DNA of 64,000 nucleotides, taken from the NCBI GenBank assembly GCA_023935145.1, contig CM043701.1, forward strand, positions 76,056,317 through 76,120,316. The letters are read 5' to 3'. Positions 1 through 12,797 of this stretch are shown here, piece by piece. Numbering within the stretch: the first letter of the stretch is position 1; each line of letters opens with the position of its first letter. Made by a program: the position numbers and the translations under genes. The DNA comes from Bretschneidera sinensis. Lineage: Eukaryota > Streptophyta > Magnoliopsida > Brassicales > Akaniaceae. The notes below the pieces were generated by a model. It was not told the origin of the DNA. It saw nothing but the letters and a program-made list of their open reading frames with translations, and made no database searches.

Positions 1-430
1 TTTCACCAACACAGCTTTATTAAACAAGGTAAGGGACTTTATGCCAAGGCCCCTCTATCTAGCGGTTGCTTAACCACTCCGCATCTCAACAAGTGATATT
101 TCTGCTCTTCCCCTATATTGCCCCAAAGAAATCTCTTTTGAATATCTTCCAATTTATTAGCCACAACACTTGGGATAGGAAGTAAGGACATAAAATAGAT
201 AGGAAGGCTAGAAAGGTGCTTTTAATGAGAGTGAGCCTTCCTCCTTGAGAAAGGTGCTTTTAATAAGAGTGAGCCTTCCTCCTTGAGAGCAATCGGTTCT
301 TCCACCTGGCTAAGCGCTTTTTAAACCTCTCCACAATGGGGTTCCACACTTAAATCTTTAAATTTGGCAGCCAAGATAAATAAAAGGAAATGTCTCCACA
401 TTGCTTCCCAACAAGCTAACAAGAAAACGA
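1..430 (-). pseudogene. LINE-A RT C-terminal part
   Basis: On the minus strand, from 430 down to 1, the decayed sequence matches the stretch just after the FADD motif of LINE-B at 18835-19010, including a WNPIVERF word. It is the single downstream copy that follows the tandem RT array. A 39-bp segment is duplicated in tandem at about 212-290. No intact frame remains. Confidence 0.65.
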
Positions 431-3400
431 CCATTAATAGTCTCACCGAGAGATCAAATCACTCTTACTAGAATTGACTTTGAGTCTCGAGACAGCCTCA
501 AAGCAGAGGAGAACACACTGAAGATGCGAGATTTGATAAGCTTTTGCTCAACAAAAAATAATTGTATCATCTGCCAAGAAGAGATGAGACACACATTCTG
601 TTTCCTTCTCCCCACCTTAAAGTCGCTCAAAAGCCCCTTCTCTACCGCCTTCACTAACATTTTGCTCAAAGCCTTCATAACTAAAGCAAACAAAAAAGGG
701 GATAGTCGGTCCCCTTGCGTCAAACCCTTGGAGGCTTTAAAGTATGGATGGACATCCATTAATAAGAATCGAAAATGAAGTAGAAGAAATGCATTTGTAC
801 ATCCACTTGCATCACTTGTCCTCGAATCCCATCCTTTTCAAAAAGTTAATCACAAAGCTCTAACTCACATGATCAAAGGCCTTTTCCATTTCAAGCTTGC
901 AGATCACCCCATCCCCTCCTTCTTTTAAGTGTGAATCCACCACTTCGTTGGCAATCAAAGCGACATCCAAGATTTGCCTTCCTTCCACAAAAGTATTTTG
1001 GAAAGGGCTTAGCACTTTAGAGATCATTTTTTAAGTCTACAAGTGAGGACCTTTTAGAGGAGTTTATAAATGCACCCTACAAGACTAATAGGCCGAAAAT
1101 CTTTGATATTTGAAGCACACACATTCTTCGGAATAAGGACAATAAAGGTTGCGTTGAGACTATCCACAAATTGACCCGAAAGATGGAATTCCTCGAAGAG
1201 CCGAAGAATATCCCCTTTAAGAACATCCCAGTTGTGCTTACGGAAAGCGATAAAAAAACCGTTGGGACCCGGGGCTTTGTCCTTATTACACTCCCTAAGA
1301 GCACAAAAAATCTCTTCCTCATCAAAAGGTCCCTCAATCCAATTTGCCTCTCTAACATCGATAATAGAGAACTCCAAATCATCCAAATTCAACATATTGA
1401 CACAAGTCTACTTGTAGAGGAAAACGCATCGAAGATGCAAGAAAACAACCATTAATAGTCTCACCGAGAGATCAAATCACTCTTATTAAGATTGACTTTG
1501 AGTCCTAAGACCGCTTCAAAACAGAGTAGAACACACAGAAGATCCGAGATTTGAGAAGCTTCTGCTCCACAAAAAATAATTGTATCATCTGCAAAGAGGA
1601 GATCAGACACACTCATTCTATTTCTTTCTCTCCCTACCTTAAAGTCGCTCAAAAGCCCTTTCTCTACCGCCTTCACTAACATTTTGCTTAAAACCTCTAT
1701 AACCAAACCGAAAAAAGGAGATAGTGGGTCCCATTGTCTCGAACCCTACTAGGCTTTAAAGTATCCGAATGGACATCCGTTAATAAGGTTCGAAAAAGAA
1801 GTAGAAGAAATGCATTTGTAGATCCACTTGCACCACTTGTCCTCGAATTCAATCATCTTCGAAAGGTAAATCACAAAGCTCAAACTCACATGATCAAAGG
1901 CATTTTCCATGTCAAACTTGCAAATCACTTCTTCCCCTCATTCTTTTAAGTGTGAATCCACCACTTCGTTAGGAATCAAAGCGGCATCCGAAATTTGCCT
2001 TCCTTCCACAAAAGCATTTTGAAAAGGGCTCACCATTTTAGGGATCATTTTTTAAGTCTACAAGTGAGGACTTTCGAGAGGAGTTTATAAATGCACCCCA
2101 CAAGACTAATAAGCCGAAATTTTTTGATATTTGAAGCACCCACTTTCTTCGGAATAAGGGTAATAAAGGTGGCATTGAGACTATCCACAAACTCACCCGA
2201 AAGATGGAATTCCTCAAAGAGCCAAAGAATATCCCCTTTAAGAACATCCCAATTGTGTTAAGGAAAGCCATAGAAAAAACATCGGGACCGGAGCTTTGTC
2301 TGCATTACAGTCCCTAGGAGCACAAAGAATCTGTTCCTCATTAAAAGGGTGCTCGATCCAATTTGCCTCTCTAACATCGATATTAGAGAACTCAAAATCA
2401 TCCAAATTCGGTCTATTGACGCAAGTCTCCTTGTAAAGGAGAACACACAGAAGATGCAAGAAAACAACCATTAATAGTCTCACCGAGAGATCAAATGACT
2501 CTTGCTAAGATTGACTTTGAATCTCGAGACAGCCTCAAAACAGAGGAGAACACACTGAAAATGCAAGATTTGAGAAGCTTCTGCTCGAAAAAAATAATTG
2601 TATCATTTGCAAATAGAAGATGATACACACTCATTCTATTTCCTTCTCTCCCCACCTTAAAGTCGCTTGAAAGCCCCTTCTCTATCAGCTTAACTAACAT
2701 ATTGCTAAAAGCCTCCATAACCAAAGCGAACAAAAAAGGGGATAATGGGTTCCCTTGTTCCCGCGAGGCTTTAAAGTATCTGGATTGACATCCATTTGTA
2801 GATCCACTTGCACCAATTGTCCCTGAATCCCATTCTCTTCAAAAGGTAAATAACAAAGCTCCAACTCACATGATTAAAGGCTTTTTCCATGTCAAGCTTG
2901 CAAATCACCTCTTCCCCTTCTTTTTGTGTGAATCCACCGCTTCGTTAGTAATCAAAGCGGCATTCAAGATTTGACTTCCTTCCACAAAAGCATTTTGGAA
3001 AGGGCTCACTACTTTAGCGATCATTTTTTAAGTCTACAAGTGAGGACCTTCGAGAGGAGTTTATAAATTCACCCCACAAGACTAATAGGCCTAAAATCTT
3101 TGATATTTTAAGCACCCACTTTCTTTGGAATAAGGACAATAAAGGTGACATTGAGACTATCCACAAACTCACGCGAAAGATGGAATTCCTCAAAGCCGAA
3201 AAATATCCCTTTTAAGAACATCCAAATTGTGTTTAAGGAAAGCCATAGAAAAACCATTGGGACCCGGGGCTTTGTCTCCATTACACTCCCTAAGAGCACA
3301 AAGAATCTGTTCCTCATCAAAAGGGCGCTCGATCCAATTTGCCTCTCTAACATCGATATTAGAGAACTCCAAAGCATTTAAATTCGGCCTATTGACGCAA

Positions 3401-5275
3401 GTCTCCTTGTAGAGGAGAACACACCCTAGATGTAAGAAAATGACCATTAATAGTCTCACCGAGAGATCAAATCACTTTTACTAAGATTGACTTTGAGTCC
3501 CAAGATAGCCTCAAAACAGAGAACATATCGAAGATGCAAGATTTGAGAAGCTTTTGCTCCATAAAAATAATTGTATCATTTGCAAAGAGGAGATGATACA
3601 CATTCATTCTATTTCCTTCTCTCCCTGCCTTAAAGTCGCTCAAAAGCCCCTTCTCTCTCACCTTCACTAACATATTGCATAAAGCCTTCATAACCAAAGT
3701 GAACAAAAAAGAGGATAGTGGGTCCCTTTGTCTGAAACCCGGCGAGGCTTTAAAGTACTAGGATGGACATCCAGTAATAAGGATAAAAAAAGAAGTAGAA
3801 GAAATGCATTTGTAGATCTACTTGCACCACTTGTCCCTGAATCCTATCCTCTTCAAAAGATAAATCACAATGCTCCAACTCACATGATCAAAGGCCTTTT
3901 CCATGTCAAGCTTGCAAATCACCCTTTCTCCTCATTTTTATAAGTGTGAATCCACCATTTAGTTCGCTATCAAAGCGGCATCCAAGGGTTGCCTTCCTTC
4001 CAGTAAAGCATTTTGAAAAGGGCTCACCACTTTAGAGATGATTACCTTCAAGAGGAGTTTATAAATACGGTCGAAAATCTTTGATATTTGAAGCACCCAC
4101 TTTCTTCGGAATAAGGACGATAAAGGTGACATTGAGACTATCCACAAACTCACCCAGAAGATGGAATTCCTCGAAGAGCCGAAGAATATCCCCTTTAAGA
4201 ACATCCCAATTGTGTTTTAGGGAAAGCCATAGAATCGGGACTCGGGGCTTTGTCCCCATTACACTCCCTAAGAGCACAAAAAATCTCTTCCTCATCAAGA
4301 AAACTACCATTAATAGTCTCATTGAGGGATCAAATCACTCTTACTGAGATTGACTTTGAGTCTCAAGACCCTCTCAAAACAGAGAACACATCGAAGATGC
4401 AAGATGTGGGAAGCTTTTGCTCCAAAAAAAAATAATTGTGTCATCTGCAAAGAGGAGATGAGACACACTCATTCTATTTCCTTCTCTCCTCACCTTAAAG
4501 TCGTTCAAAAGCCCATTCTTTACCGCCTTCACTAACATTTTGCTAAAAGCCTCCGTAATCAAAGCGAACAAAAAAGGGGAAACCCCGTGAGGCTTTAAAG
4601 TATCCGGATGGACATCTGTTAATAAGGATCGAAAAAGAAGTAGAAGAAATGCATTTGTAGATCCACTTGCATCACTTGTCCTCGAATTCCATCATCTTCA
4701 AAAGGTAAATCAGAAAGCTCCAACTCACATTATCAAAGGCATTTTCTATGTCAAGCTTGCAAATAACCTCTTCCCCTACTTTTTAAGTGTGAATCCACCA
4801 CTTTCTTAGCAATCATAGTGGCATCCAAGATTGCTTTCCTTCCACAAAAGCATTTTAGAAAGGGCTCACCACTTTAGAGATCATTTTTTAAGTCTACAAG
4901 TGAATTCCTTCGAGAGGAGTTTATAAATTCACCCCACAAGACTAATAGGCCGAAAATCTTTGATATTTGAAGCACTCACTTTCTTCAGAATAAGGACAAT
5001 AAAGGTGGCATTGATACTATCCACAAACTCATCCAAAAGATGGAATTCGTCAAAGAGCCAAATAATATCCCTTTTAAGAACATCCTAATTGTGTTTAAGG
5101 AAAGCTATAGAAAAACCACGGGACCCGGGACTTTGTCCCCATTACACTCCCTAAAAGCACAAAAATCTCTTACTCAGCAAAAGGGTGCTCGATCCAATTT
5201 GCCTCTCTATCATCGATATTAGAGAACTCCAAAGCATTTAAATTCGGCCTATTGACGCAAGTCTCCTTGTAAAGA
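431..5275 (-). repeat. Tandem array of about five copies of a LINE RT segment (period near 1.02 kb)
   Basis: The marker CCATTAATAGTCTCA recurs at 431, 1449, 2468 and 3444, and in a slightly changed form at 4307, giving spacings of 1018, 1019, 976 and 863 bp. A second marker, TTTTTTAAGTCTACAAGTGA, recurs once per unit near 1027, 2047, 3026 and 4885, and is deleted in the fourth unit. On the minus strand each unit runs from the RT N-terminal region (KETCVNRPNL word) through FADDT to an INGCFL word, then restarts. The joints lie at a short sequence present at both ends of the unit, AGGAGAACACAC followed by GAAGATGCAAGA. The fourth unit is shorter, with different joints. Copies differ at many positions, so the array is not recent. 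Confidence 0.85.
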
Positions 5276-6401
5276 GACTTATAGAACGGGTAAATAGCCT
5301 CCTTCATTCTCCCCTCCTCCGTATGCAATGAGTCATCTACCTCAGTGGAGCCAATGAAGTTTTCTCCTATGGTCATTTGCCATCCGGTCAAAAAATTTAG
5401 TATTCGTATCACCCTCCCTAAGCCAAATTTCTCTAGATATTTGTCAACACGAAATTTTTTCCATAGTTAATAATATGCTTGGACAACTCCTTAACCGATA
5501 CCCTATTTTCTCGCTCCTCCCACGAACGATCCGAACAGATCTCCTCATCAAGATCATTTGCCTCCCCCAACAAAGCATTAATTGAGGAATTGACATTACC
5601 ACGAGATTCTTTGTTCCATTTTTTCAATTCCAATTTATGACTTTTCAATTTTGAAGCCACCAAAACCCCTCACATTACGACCTTTGATAAGATCCCAAAA
5701 ACCTTCTACCTTAAGCCACATGTTTTCAAAACGGAACGGAGTCGGACCCTAATGCAAACCCCCACTTCAAGCTCAATAGGATGGTGGTCCGATGTGAGCC
5801 ACAACAAGAGCTTCTGAATGAGACTAGGAAAGAGAGCTTCCTAACAATCGGAGACAAGAAACCGATCAATTCTAGAGAATGAAGGAGATTCTCTAAAACT
5901 TGACCAAGTGAAAGATCAATAAGATCCTACCTCTAACAAACACCCAACTCTTTCATGGGGATAAAGGACGACATTGAAGTCCCCTCTTGCCACCCACAGG
6001 AGATTCCACTAGCTCCTAACCTTACCAATCTCACCGCAAAAGAGACCCTTTTGTTGAGCACCAGACCAGTAACTCCCGTCAACAGCCACGTACCACTCGA
6101 AATAAATCCCTTTAGAACACAAGACACCGATAAGAGTCCCACGTGAAAGTCAACCAAGTCCACCACCTGTTTGTTCCACATAACCACAATACCATTTGAA
6201 GCAGCTACCGTTGACAACGATTTCCACCCATACGACCTAATACCCTAGAAACTACAAATAACCACATCATTGATCAACTCCATTTTAGTCTCTTGAAGAC
6301 AAACCAACCCCCTTCCATTCTCTAAGAAAATGCTATACAACAACCCTTTTGTTCAAGTTATTCAACCCCTTTACATTCCAAGAGATAATTTTCAACTTCA
6401 T
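5276..6401 (-). pseudogene. LINE-A endonuclease and start of RT region, broken
   Basis: On the minus strand the ATG at 6399-6401 opens an endonuclease-like frame ([13 protein letters not shown]). After several frameshifts and stops there follow a FSRIDRFLV word near 5875 and a TSDHHP-like word near 5800, both typical of the C-terminal part of plant L1 endonucleases. A linker follows ([20 protein letters not shown], near 5610), then a GENFIGSTEVDDSLHTEEG stretch near 5340 that leads into the RT array. The order matches LINE-B 16840-18060. It is not coding in its present form. Confidence 0.75.
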
Positions 6402-7312
6402 TGATCACCAAGATCACCCTTCTCCTCTGCCCCCAAAACCACACTAGAACCACCCCTCATAATTGACGTCAAACTCTAACCTCTTGAGCTCTTTATTAGC
6501 CTCCCCCTTTTGCATTCTATTCACAGCTAACTTTCTGCTTCTAGATTTTCCTTCTTCCAACCTAATTTTCTCTATTTTCTCGAACAATTTGATTGCTTGC
6601 TCTTCCACTCCAACAAGGGAAACCCCTACCAACTTGTGCAATTTCTTAATCCAATTCAACACCCAATCCGACGCGTGCAAGTTCACCTTTCATGCATAGT
6701 CCTCATTGATCAGCCAATAATCTTGTTCAGTACTCACCACTAGAGCTAGCGTATTCTCGAAGACCTCTCCTTCTTTACTTCCCTCTAGTTCTGGAACTAC
6801 CTCTTCTCTTCCAAACCCGAAACTTACAACAACCCTTTTGTTCAAGTCATTCAACCCCTTTAAATTCCAAGAGATAATTTTCAACTTCATTGATCCCCAA
6901 GATCACCCTTCTCCTCCTCTGCCCTCAAAACCACACTAGAACCACCCCTCATAATTGACATCAAACTCTAACCTCTTGAGCTCTCTAATAGCCTCCCCCT
7001 TTTGCTTTCTATTCACAGCTAACTTTCTGCTTCTAGATTTTCCTTCTTCCAACCTAATTTTCTCTATTTCCTCGAACACTTTGATCGCTTGCTCTTCCAC
7101 ACCAACAAAGGAAACCCCTACTAACTTGTGCAATTTCTTAATCCAATTCAACACCCAATCTGACGCGAGCAAGTTCCCTTTTTCTGCATAGTCCTCATTG
7201 ATCAGCCAATAATTTTGTTCAGTACTCCCCACTAGAGCCAGCCTATTCTAGAAGACCTCTCCTTCTATACTTCCCTCTAGTTCTGGAACTGCCTCTTCCC
7301 TTCCAAAACCCG
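6337..7312 (-). repeat. 489-bp tandem duplication across the ORF1/endonuclease junction of LINE-A
   Basis: The sequence starting ACAACAACCCTTTTGTTCAA occurs at 6337 and again at 6826 and stays alignable for about 480 bp. The duplication repeats the first codons of the endonuclease plus the end of ORF1. As a result a second endonuclease start (KLKIISWNLKGLN, 6890 down) runs straight back into ORF1 sequence. Confidence 0.85.
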
Positions 7313-9530
7313 AAACCTCAAAATCTCCCCTAGAGGCCAGGAATTCCCCTTCCTCGTCTTTTCTGTTCATAATATCCATCCCAAGAGAATCAGAATCAAT
7401 CTTTCCCCTACCAGCCTCGTCAGTAGACAAAAAATCCAATAAACCCACGGGCAGACATCTCTGCTCATCCTCCTCAAATCCCACAGCCCCTGAATAAGTA
7501 GGAGAAGAAAAACAGCTCAATTCCTCCATAGAAAGGTTATGGCAATTTCTTAATCCAATTCAACACCCAATTTGATGCGAGCAAGTTCACCTTTTCTGCA
7601 TAGTCCTTATTGATCAGCCAATAATCTTGTTTAGTACTCGCTACTAGAGCCAGCCCATTCTCGAAGACCTCTCCTCCTTTACTTCCCTCTAGTTCTGCAA
7701 CTACCTCTTCCTTTCCAAAATCTAAAACCTCAAAACCTCCCCTGGAGGTAAGGAATTCCCCTTCCTCCTCTTTTTTGTTCACAATATCCATCCCAAGAAA
7801 ATCAGAATCAATCTTGCCCCTACCAACCTCGTCAGCAGACAAAAAATCCAATAAACCCATGGGTACACATCTCTCCTCAAATCCCATAGCCCTTGAAGAA
7901 GTAGGAGAAGAAAAATAGCTCAATTCCTCCATAGAAAGGTTATGCAAATTTTGGTAGGTCTCAAACGCCCCATTTCGGGCTAAAACTTAACAAATAGGGT
8001 CGTCCAAGCAAGGTGACGACTTCCTGGCGTCTTTCTTGGTAAACCCGGTAGCAAAATCATGAAGATTTTGACCAGGAACAGACAAAAAAAAGATTCCAGT
8101 TGAGATTCCATCGCGACGTTGGTACCTCCTCGCCGGCCTGGGTCGCGTCGACCCAGCATGCCCACCTCAAACATCTGGATGGGAGGATCGACATAAGAAA
8201 CGAGACAGGACGCGAAAGAGGTCACAAAACTGAAATCTGGTGACATATCCGGTCGGATCACCAATCCAGAGCCAAATCTTCCTCGCCGGCCAGAGTTAAA
8301 CCGATCGTAGCTACCCCCACCACCACTGTCGGTGTTTGGAAGGTTGGATTGACAACATTAATTAGCACAAAAGAAGATTCCGACAACAACTCCGGTCGGT
8401 TCACCTTGCTGGTGATGGGTCTTCATCGTCGGTAGGTTTCACACCGGTCGCCGTATGTCCTGCCACTTCAGCCTGTCCTGGAGCGACTGCAGCAACAAGT
8501 GGGCCGAAATGAGTCGCGACCTAGGTCTTGGTAGACTCGGATCTGGCATCTGTCTGAGGAAAACGAAAATGGGCCCTTCTGGGCTTTCCCCCTTTCCAAA
8601 AGGGCTTCCTTAAAATGCCAGGAGCCAATCCATTCTTCTTCGACCCTCTTAAATCCCCCAAAGACCATTTAGAGGTCTTAGGCCCACGACTGCAGATAGG
8701 CCCATCAGTAGCACCCACAAATGAGCCTAAGGGTTCCTTACCTTTGCCTCTATCAATCACAAAAGAATCATCAGTCAAACCCAAGCCCATTTTCTCTTTG
8801 CCTTTCATGGAAGCAGCAGAATTTGAATTCAAATTCAAATTAGAAGAACTTGCCAGCTGGCCTCCACTAAGCCCCTAAGCACTACCAACCTCCTTTGACT
8901 TCAAGCGAGAGACCTTCTCCACCTCTGCTCCTCCCCTAACCAGCGGCGGCCAAGGATTCTTGAAACCATCAACAGTTCCAAGCATTAATCTCCCATCCAA
9001 GTAGAAACCACAATGAGGACAACTTCCTCTAATCGACAAATCCACCATCTTCTAAGGCTTCTCCTTCGACAAGAAATCAGATTTCTTGGAGTTAACAGTC
9101 TCCCTATGAACACGAGAATGCGAGAGATCCCTCTTCTCCAACTAAAAAGAGGCTACTAACTCTTTAATGGTCCTATAAACTCTCCACCAGCTCCTCACTG
9201 CAATACCTTCGGGATATATCACCATTCGAGTTTCTCAGGGAAGAATCTCAAAGAGTGAAAAGAATCTGCTGTGCTTGTTCCTGTGCAAACCCAGAACCAA
9301 GGACCTACCATCTCTCCTAAATCTTCAGAACCAAACTTGGCCTCCTTTTTCATACCAAAACTCAAACCAAGATTCAAGCAACCATTCAACCTCTTGCGTC
9401 TCCAAGAACAAAGAAATCCTTTTACCCAAGCCGTTTTAACAGATTCTAAGAAGGCCACCATACCTGCCTTCAACTACAAAATCAAAAGACTTCTGATCTA
9501 CCCAAAGAAAACGTATGCGATTTGACTTAT
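6402..9530 (-). pseudogene. LINE-A ORF1 region, broken
   Basis: The minus strand begins near 9525 with a WVDQKSFDFVV word that is also found in LINE-B at 14610. Near 9210 there is a stretch rich in tryptophan and arginine (SWWRVYRTIKEL) that LINE-B shares at 14930. From 8838 down runs a serine and charge-rich segment (MNLNSNSAASMKGKEKMGLG) typical of the C-terminal half of plant LINE ORF1, the nucleic-acid-binding protein. Stops and frameshifts occur throughout. I see no clear CCHC knuckle. The last 1.6 kb is multiplied by tandem duplications. Confidence 0.65.
7131..7953 (-). repeat. 412-bp tandem duplication in LINE-A ORF1
   Basis: CAATTTCTTAATCCAATTCA occurs at 7131 and again at 7543, and both copies end in CCTCCATAGAAAGGTTATG (about 7524 and 7930). 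The unit overlaps the neighbouring 489-bp duplication out of register, so the two events were separate. Confidence 0.8.
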
Positions 9531-9535
9531 TTCTT

Positions 9536-10050
9536 AACATACCGAAAAAACTAACTTATATTTAATAATTAATCCAAGCTAACATTTGAGTTTGTATTAA
9601 CAATATGCACACCGATAAAAGTTCTCATTCTTGTTTTTGCTACAATTAAAACGTCGTGAGTCGAAGTGCAAAGATGTTAAACAGAATTAAAATTTCATAT
9701 AGGAATTACAATCTTGTTGATGAAGCTACCACCGATGTGGGAACTTTTTAGCTAATCAATTACAAGGAGGTATAGAAAGGAGCCTAATGTTTTATTTTAT
9801 TTTGTTTTTCATTGTAATACTTAAATTATTCATAATGGATATTTAGTGGAAGTTGCTTTATATTTATTTCCTATATGTTCTTTGGCATATAAGTGCTATA
9901 TTATATATGAGAGTTGAGTGTAGCATACTATTTTCTTGATCCTTCATGCCTTGAGTTGGAACCTTCGGTTGGAATGAGGGGTAAGTAGGTGGAATTAGAA
10001 TGTGATAGTTGCATTTGGTTGCTGCCATGATGCTCTAGAGACATTTTGTA
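9536..10050. other. AT-rich non-coding stretch
   Basis: I see no open frame of any length, no splice-flanked coding segment and no recognisable repeat. It is probably intron or intergenic DNA of the TBC locus. Confidence 0.4.
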
Positions 10051-10054
10051 TAGG

Positions 10055-10740
10055 ACTTGTTTGTATAGTTATTAAATCGAGATTCGATTTGTGAATTGAA
10101 ATCTTGATTTTGAACTGAGAATCGAATCGAATCGTATTCAGTATAAATTCTTAAAATCAATTTAAATTGACTTGTATACATGTAAAACAATTAATATGTA
10201 TTAAAAGTGAAATATTTTAACATATATTGAATGATCATGTGACCAATTGGAAAGACACTCATCTCTTAGCAAGTGATGTTAGTCCGAGTCTCATCATGTT
10301 CTACTCTAATTAACAAATTATAGTCATATAATCGTTATTTGCTAACATTTAACAAACAACAACTAAGATAGCACAATATAATAAATTAAAAAATAATGAA
10401 TAATGTAATAAAATAAAATTATAGTATAACTATACTTAATACTATTATGGATTGAATTCAAAGATATGAATGCCATATAAGCTTGTTGGTTTCATCACAA
10501 AAATCTTAGAATCCTAAATTTGAGAATAACTTATTAACTATGTTTATTTCAGCACTAAACATGTTTTCTTAAACCTTTTTTTTATAGGTTTTACTAAATT
10601 GGGTGAATCGAAAGGAATCGAATCGTAGATTCGACATCGATTTAGGATTAACTAAGATGCGGCATACCAATTCGAATCGTTTAGGTCCTGAATTGAATTG
10701 AATTGTGAATCAAAAGATTCGGATAATTATGCTTGTTTTT
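10055..10740. mobile_element. Small non-autonomous element with GAATCGAATCG word arrays at both ends
   Basis: Both edges (10060-10150 and 10595-10735) are built of degenerate repeats of the word GATTCGAATCG. The middle is AT-rich and has no coding sequence. Matching inverted ends are only weakly visible. This is the layout of a MITE-like element with subterminal word arrays. The family is not identified. Confidence 0.45.
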
Positions 10741-10828
10741 ATAAACATATTTGTGTGGCCTTAGATAATGGTAAAATTGAATTCTTTTATATCTCTTTGT
10801 AGGCTGGAGAAACTTCTGTAACTACTTG

Positions 10829-11145
10829 TTTTTAATAAATAAAATTTTATTATAGGGCACCAAGGGGCTACTAACCAGAATACAAAGCTACATACAAGCC
10901 AAAAACTCTATGAAGTCTATGAACTCATGTTCATTTACAAAAAATGCTCATTAAACCAAAAATTAAGGGTGTGAAGCCAATTTCTCAACAGACATAAAGA
11001 CTTTCCTCACCATCAAAAGCCTTCCTATTCATCTCATTCCACACTAACCAAAAAATCAAGAGTGGAATCAAAGCTATGGTCTTCCTCAATTCTTTAACCA
11101 CATAAGAACTAATTTCTGCTAGTTTCATAGGTGTAGATAAACCTT
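10829..11145 (-). mobile_element. LINE 3'-end fragment
   Basis: The segment aligns by eye with 20430-20640: CTCATTAAACCAAAAATTAA here against CCATTAAGCCAAAAATTTAT there, plus the shared words CTTTCCTC and CATTCCACAC. On the minus strand it carries remnants of the LINE C-terminal tail and ends in an A-rich tract, seen on the plus strand as TAATAAATAAAATTTTATTA. It is a 5'-truncated LINE insertion. Confidence 0.6.
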
Positions 11146-11625
11146 ATATAGTTGTGTGATTTTTTTTTTCTTGTGGGAATATGGATGATTGCGGTAATGG
11201 CTTTTTTGTTGGATTGATTTGACATCTTGTGCCACACTAATGTTATGTGCTTACTTGCTTCTGGTATGTTTATCAATGGCAATACATGGTCAATTTTCCA
11301 TTTTCTGGAAGATTATCTCCAAACTGTTTTATTGCTTTTACAATGAAATTTAAAACAGCTGCTTTGACACTTTCTTGAAAAACCTTGGAATTCTCTCTTG
11401 AAAAACCTTGGAAGTAGAGAATCAGTTTGGCGTTTTTGGTTCTATGTTTTTCCATAGTAATCAACTTATTAGTGATTTTAAACTCCTGTTGCTTCATGAG
11501 TGTTATCTTTGCCACATTGCTCTTTTGCATTGGCTGAATATGTATATCATAGGACTAAATGTACAGAATACAAGAAGGAATATAGTAGAGGTTGCAATTC
11601 GTGTTCGCTGTTCATGCTTGGATCA
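11146..11625. other. Non-coding stretch
   Basis: It contains a short direct duplication (TTGAAAAACCTTGGAA, at about 11375 and 11398). I cannot assign a gene or element to the rest. Confidence 0.35.
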
Positions 11626-12185
11626 TGTCAGGTTATAGTTGTTACGTGATTTGTGTCAACCCAAACATGAACAACTGAATTAATAGTGTCAGAAGTCAGA
11701 ACCCTTAACTCGCACACAACACCATTATTAAACAGGTAACATGCACTACCTGCATTTGATGGGTTACATGGTATGTGTCGGGTTGGCAAGTAAGAATTTA
11801 ATCTAATTAATTTTTACTCATTTAAATCTTAATTTGATAGTAATTGATCAAATTTTTAAGATGCAGAATGATAAGATTATCATTAATTTGTAATGTAACT
11901 TTTTCATATTTATTTTTTTTTATAAAAACTTTTTCATATTTATTATATTGAGTTTTCAATTTAAAATATTGGATAAAAGATACTATTATAATTATTTAAT
12001 TGTGTCAGTATGGATTGTATTATTTAGCAGTCATCATGACATGATTTATTAAACATGTTAATTCTGGGTTAGACATGTCATCCCGATTTTGACCTGAACA
12101 TGATTAAAGCAAAACCGAAACCCACTAACTTCGTGTCGGTTTCGAGTCATGCTCAACGAATTGTGCCATCTATTGCAATCCTCAG
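11626..12185. mobile_element. Small element with GGGTT/AACCC words near its ends
   Basis: The left edge (11640-11790) carries CAACCC, GGGTTACATGG and GTCGGGTTGGCAAG. The right edge (12060-12180) carries CTGGGTTAGACATGTCATCCC, split by degenerate bases, and GTGTCGGTTTCGAGTCATG. The middle is AT-rich. The layout matches the other word-array elements in this window. The termini cannot be fixed by eye. Confidence 0.35.
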
Positions 12186-12797
12186 AATCAATTCATATAC
12201 AAATTTGCATTTATTATCCTATAACTTTAAAGGGTTATCATCATGATTGAATGCATACTTATAGTAGTGTTTTTTTCTTTGAGCCTATGACAGCAATGTT
12301 AAAAGACTATAAATGCCACAAAGGAACTCAGAATTTCACTTGAGTTTTCAGTAGATATAATTTTAATACGTGTGTCACATTAGTACCTTACACTTTGAAA
12401 TGCCAGCCTAAGGTGACTAGTTCTTTTACTACTCAGATCTTTCGCACCACTCAATAATCTCTACAGAATTTACATAGAAGTTATTTGAATGTTATAGACA
12501 ATTGTAGTTGGTATGCTCATATACTTTACATGTCGTACTGGTCTTGCAGATAACTTCAAAGCTTATGTATATGTTAAGCATGAAACCTTAGGGTGTATTT
12601 GGTGACAATTAACATCATGGTAGCAAGATGAGAGGATATGCGATTGCTAATCAATTGATTTGCATCTCATTTTCTTGTTAAGATTTTTGGATTATGCTAG
12701 GATTGTATGCTTTCATGTGTATCTCAGCGAATGCAGAAAATTCCTTTTCTCTTTTGGTGTACCACATTAATATCTGTATTCTTACTTTTTCTGGCAG

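Larger units (their letters stand above)
1..9535 (-). mobile_element. LINE-A: degenerate plant L1-type LINE, 3' end cut by the window edge
   Basis: Read on the minus strand, this stretch gives the usual plant L1 order: ORF1 (9530 to about 6402), apurinic-type endonuclease (6401 to about 5660) and reverse transcriptase (about 5415 to 1). Every part is broken by stops and frameshifts. Family clues are the endonuclease start KIISWN, the RT word KAPGPNGF, the RT word QGDxLSPFLF and the FADDT catalytic motif. It is closely related to LINE-B at 14400-19440. The element is inflated by tandem duplications in the RT region (431-5275) and in ORF1 (6337-7953). It lies upstream of the first visible TBC exon and antisense to that gene, so it may sit inside an upstream intron, but that exon is not in the window. 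Confidence 0.85.

Noticed and set aside
401..778. Open frames on the plus strand across 400-5200
   Set aside because: They are antisense shadows of the tandem LINE RT array. The minus strand carries the RT motifs.
9536..12797. Upstream coding exons of the TBC gene
   Set aside because: I looked for the segments that precede the [10 protein letters not shown] block in this family and found no plausible exon with splice sites here.
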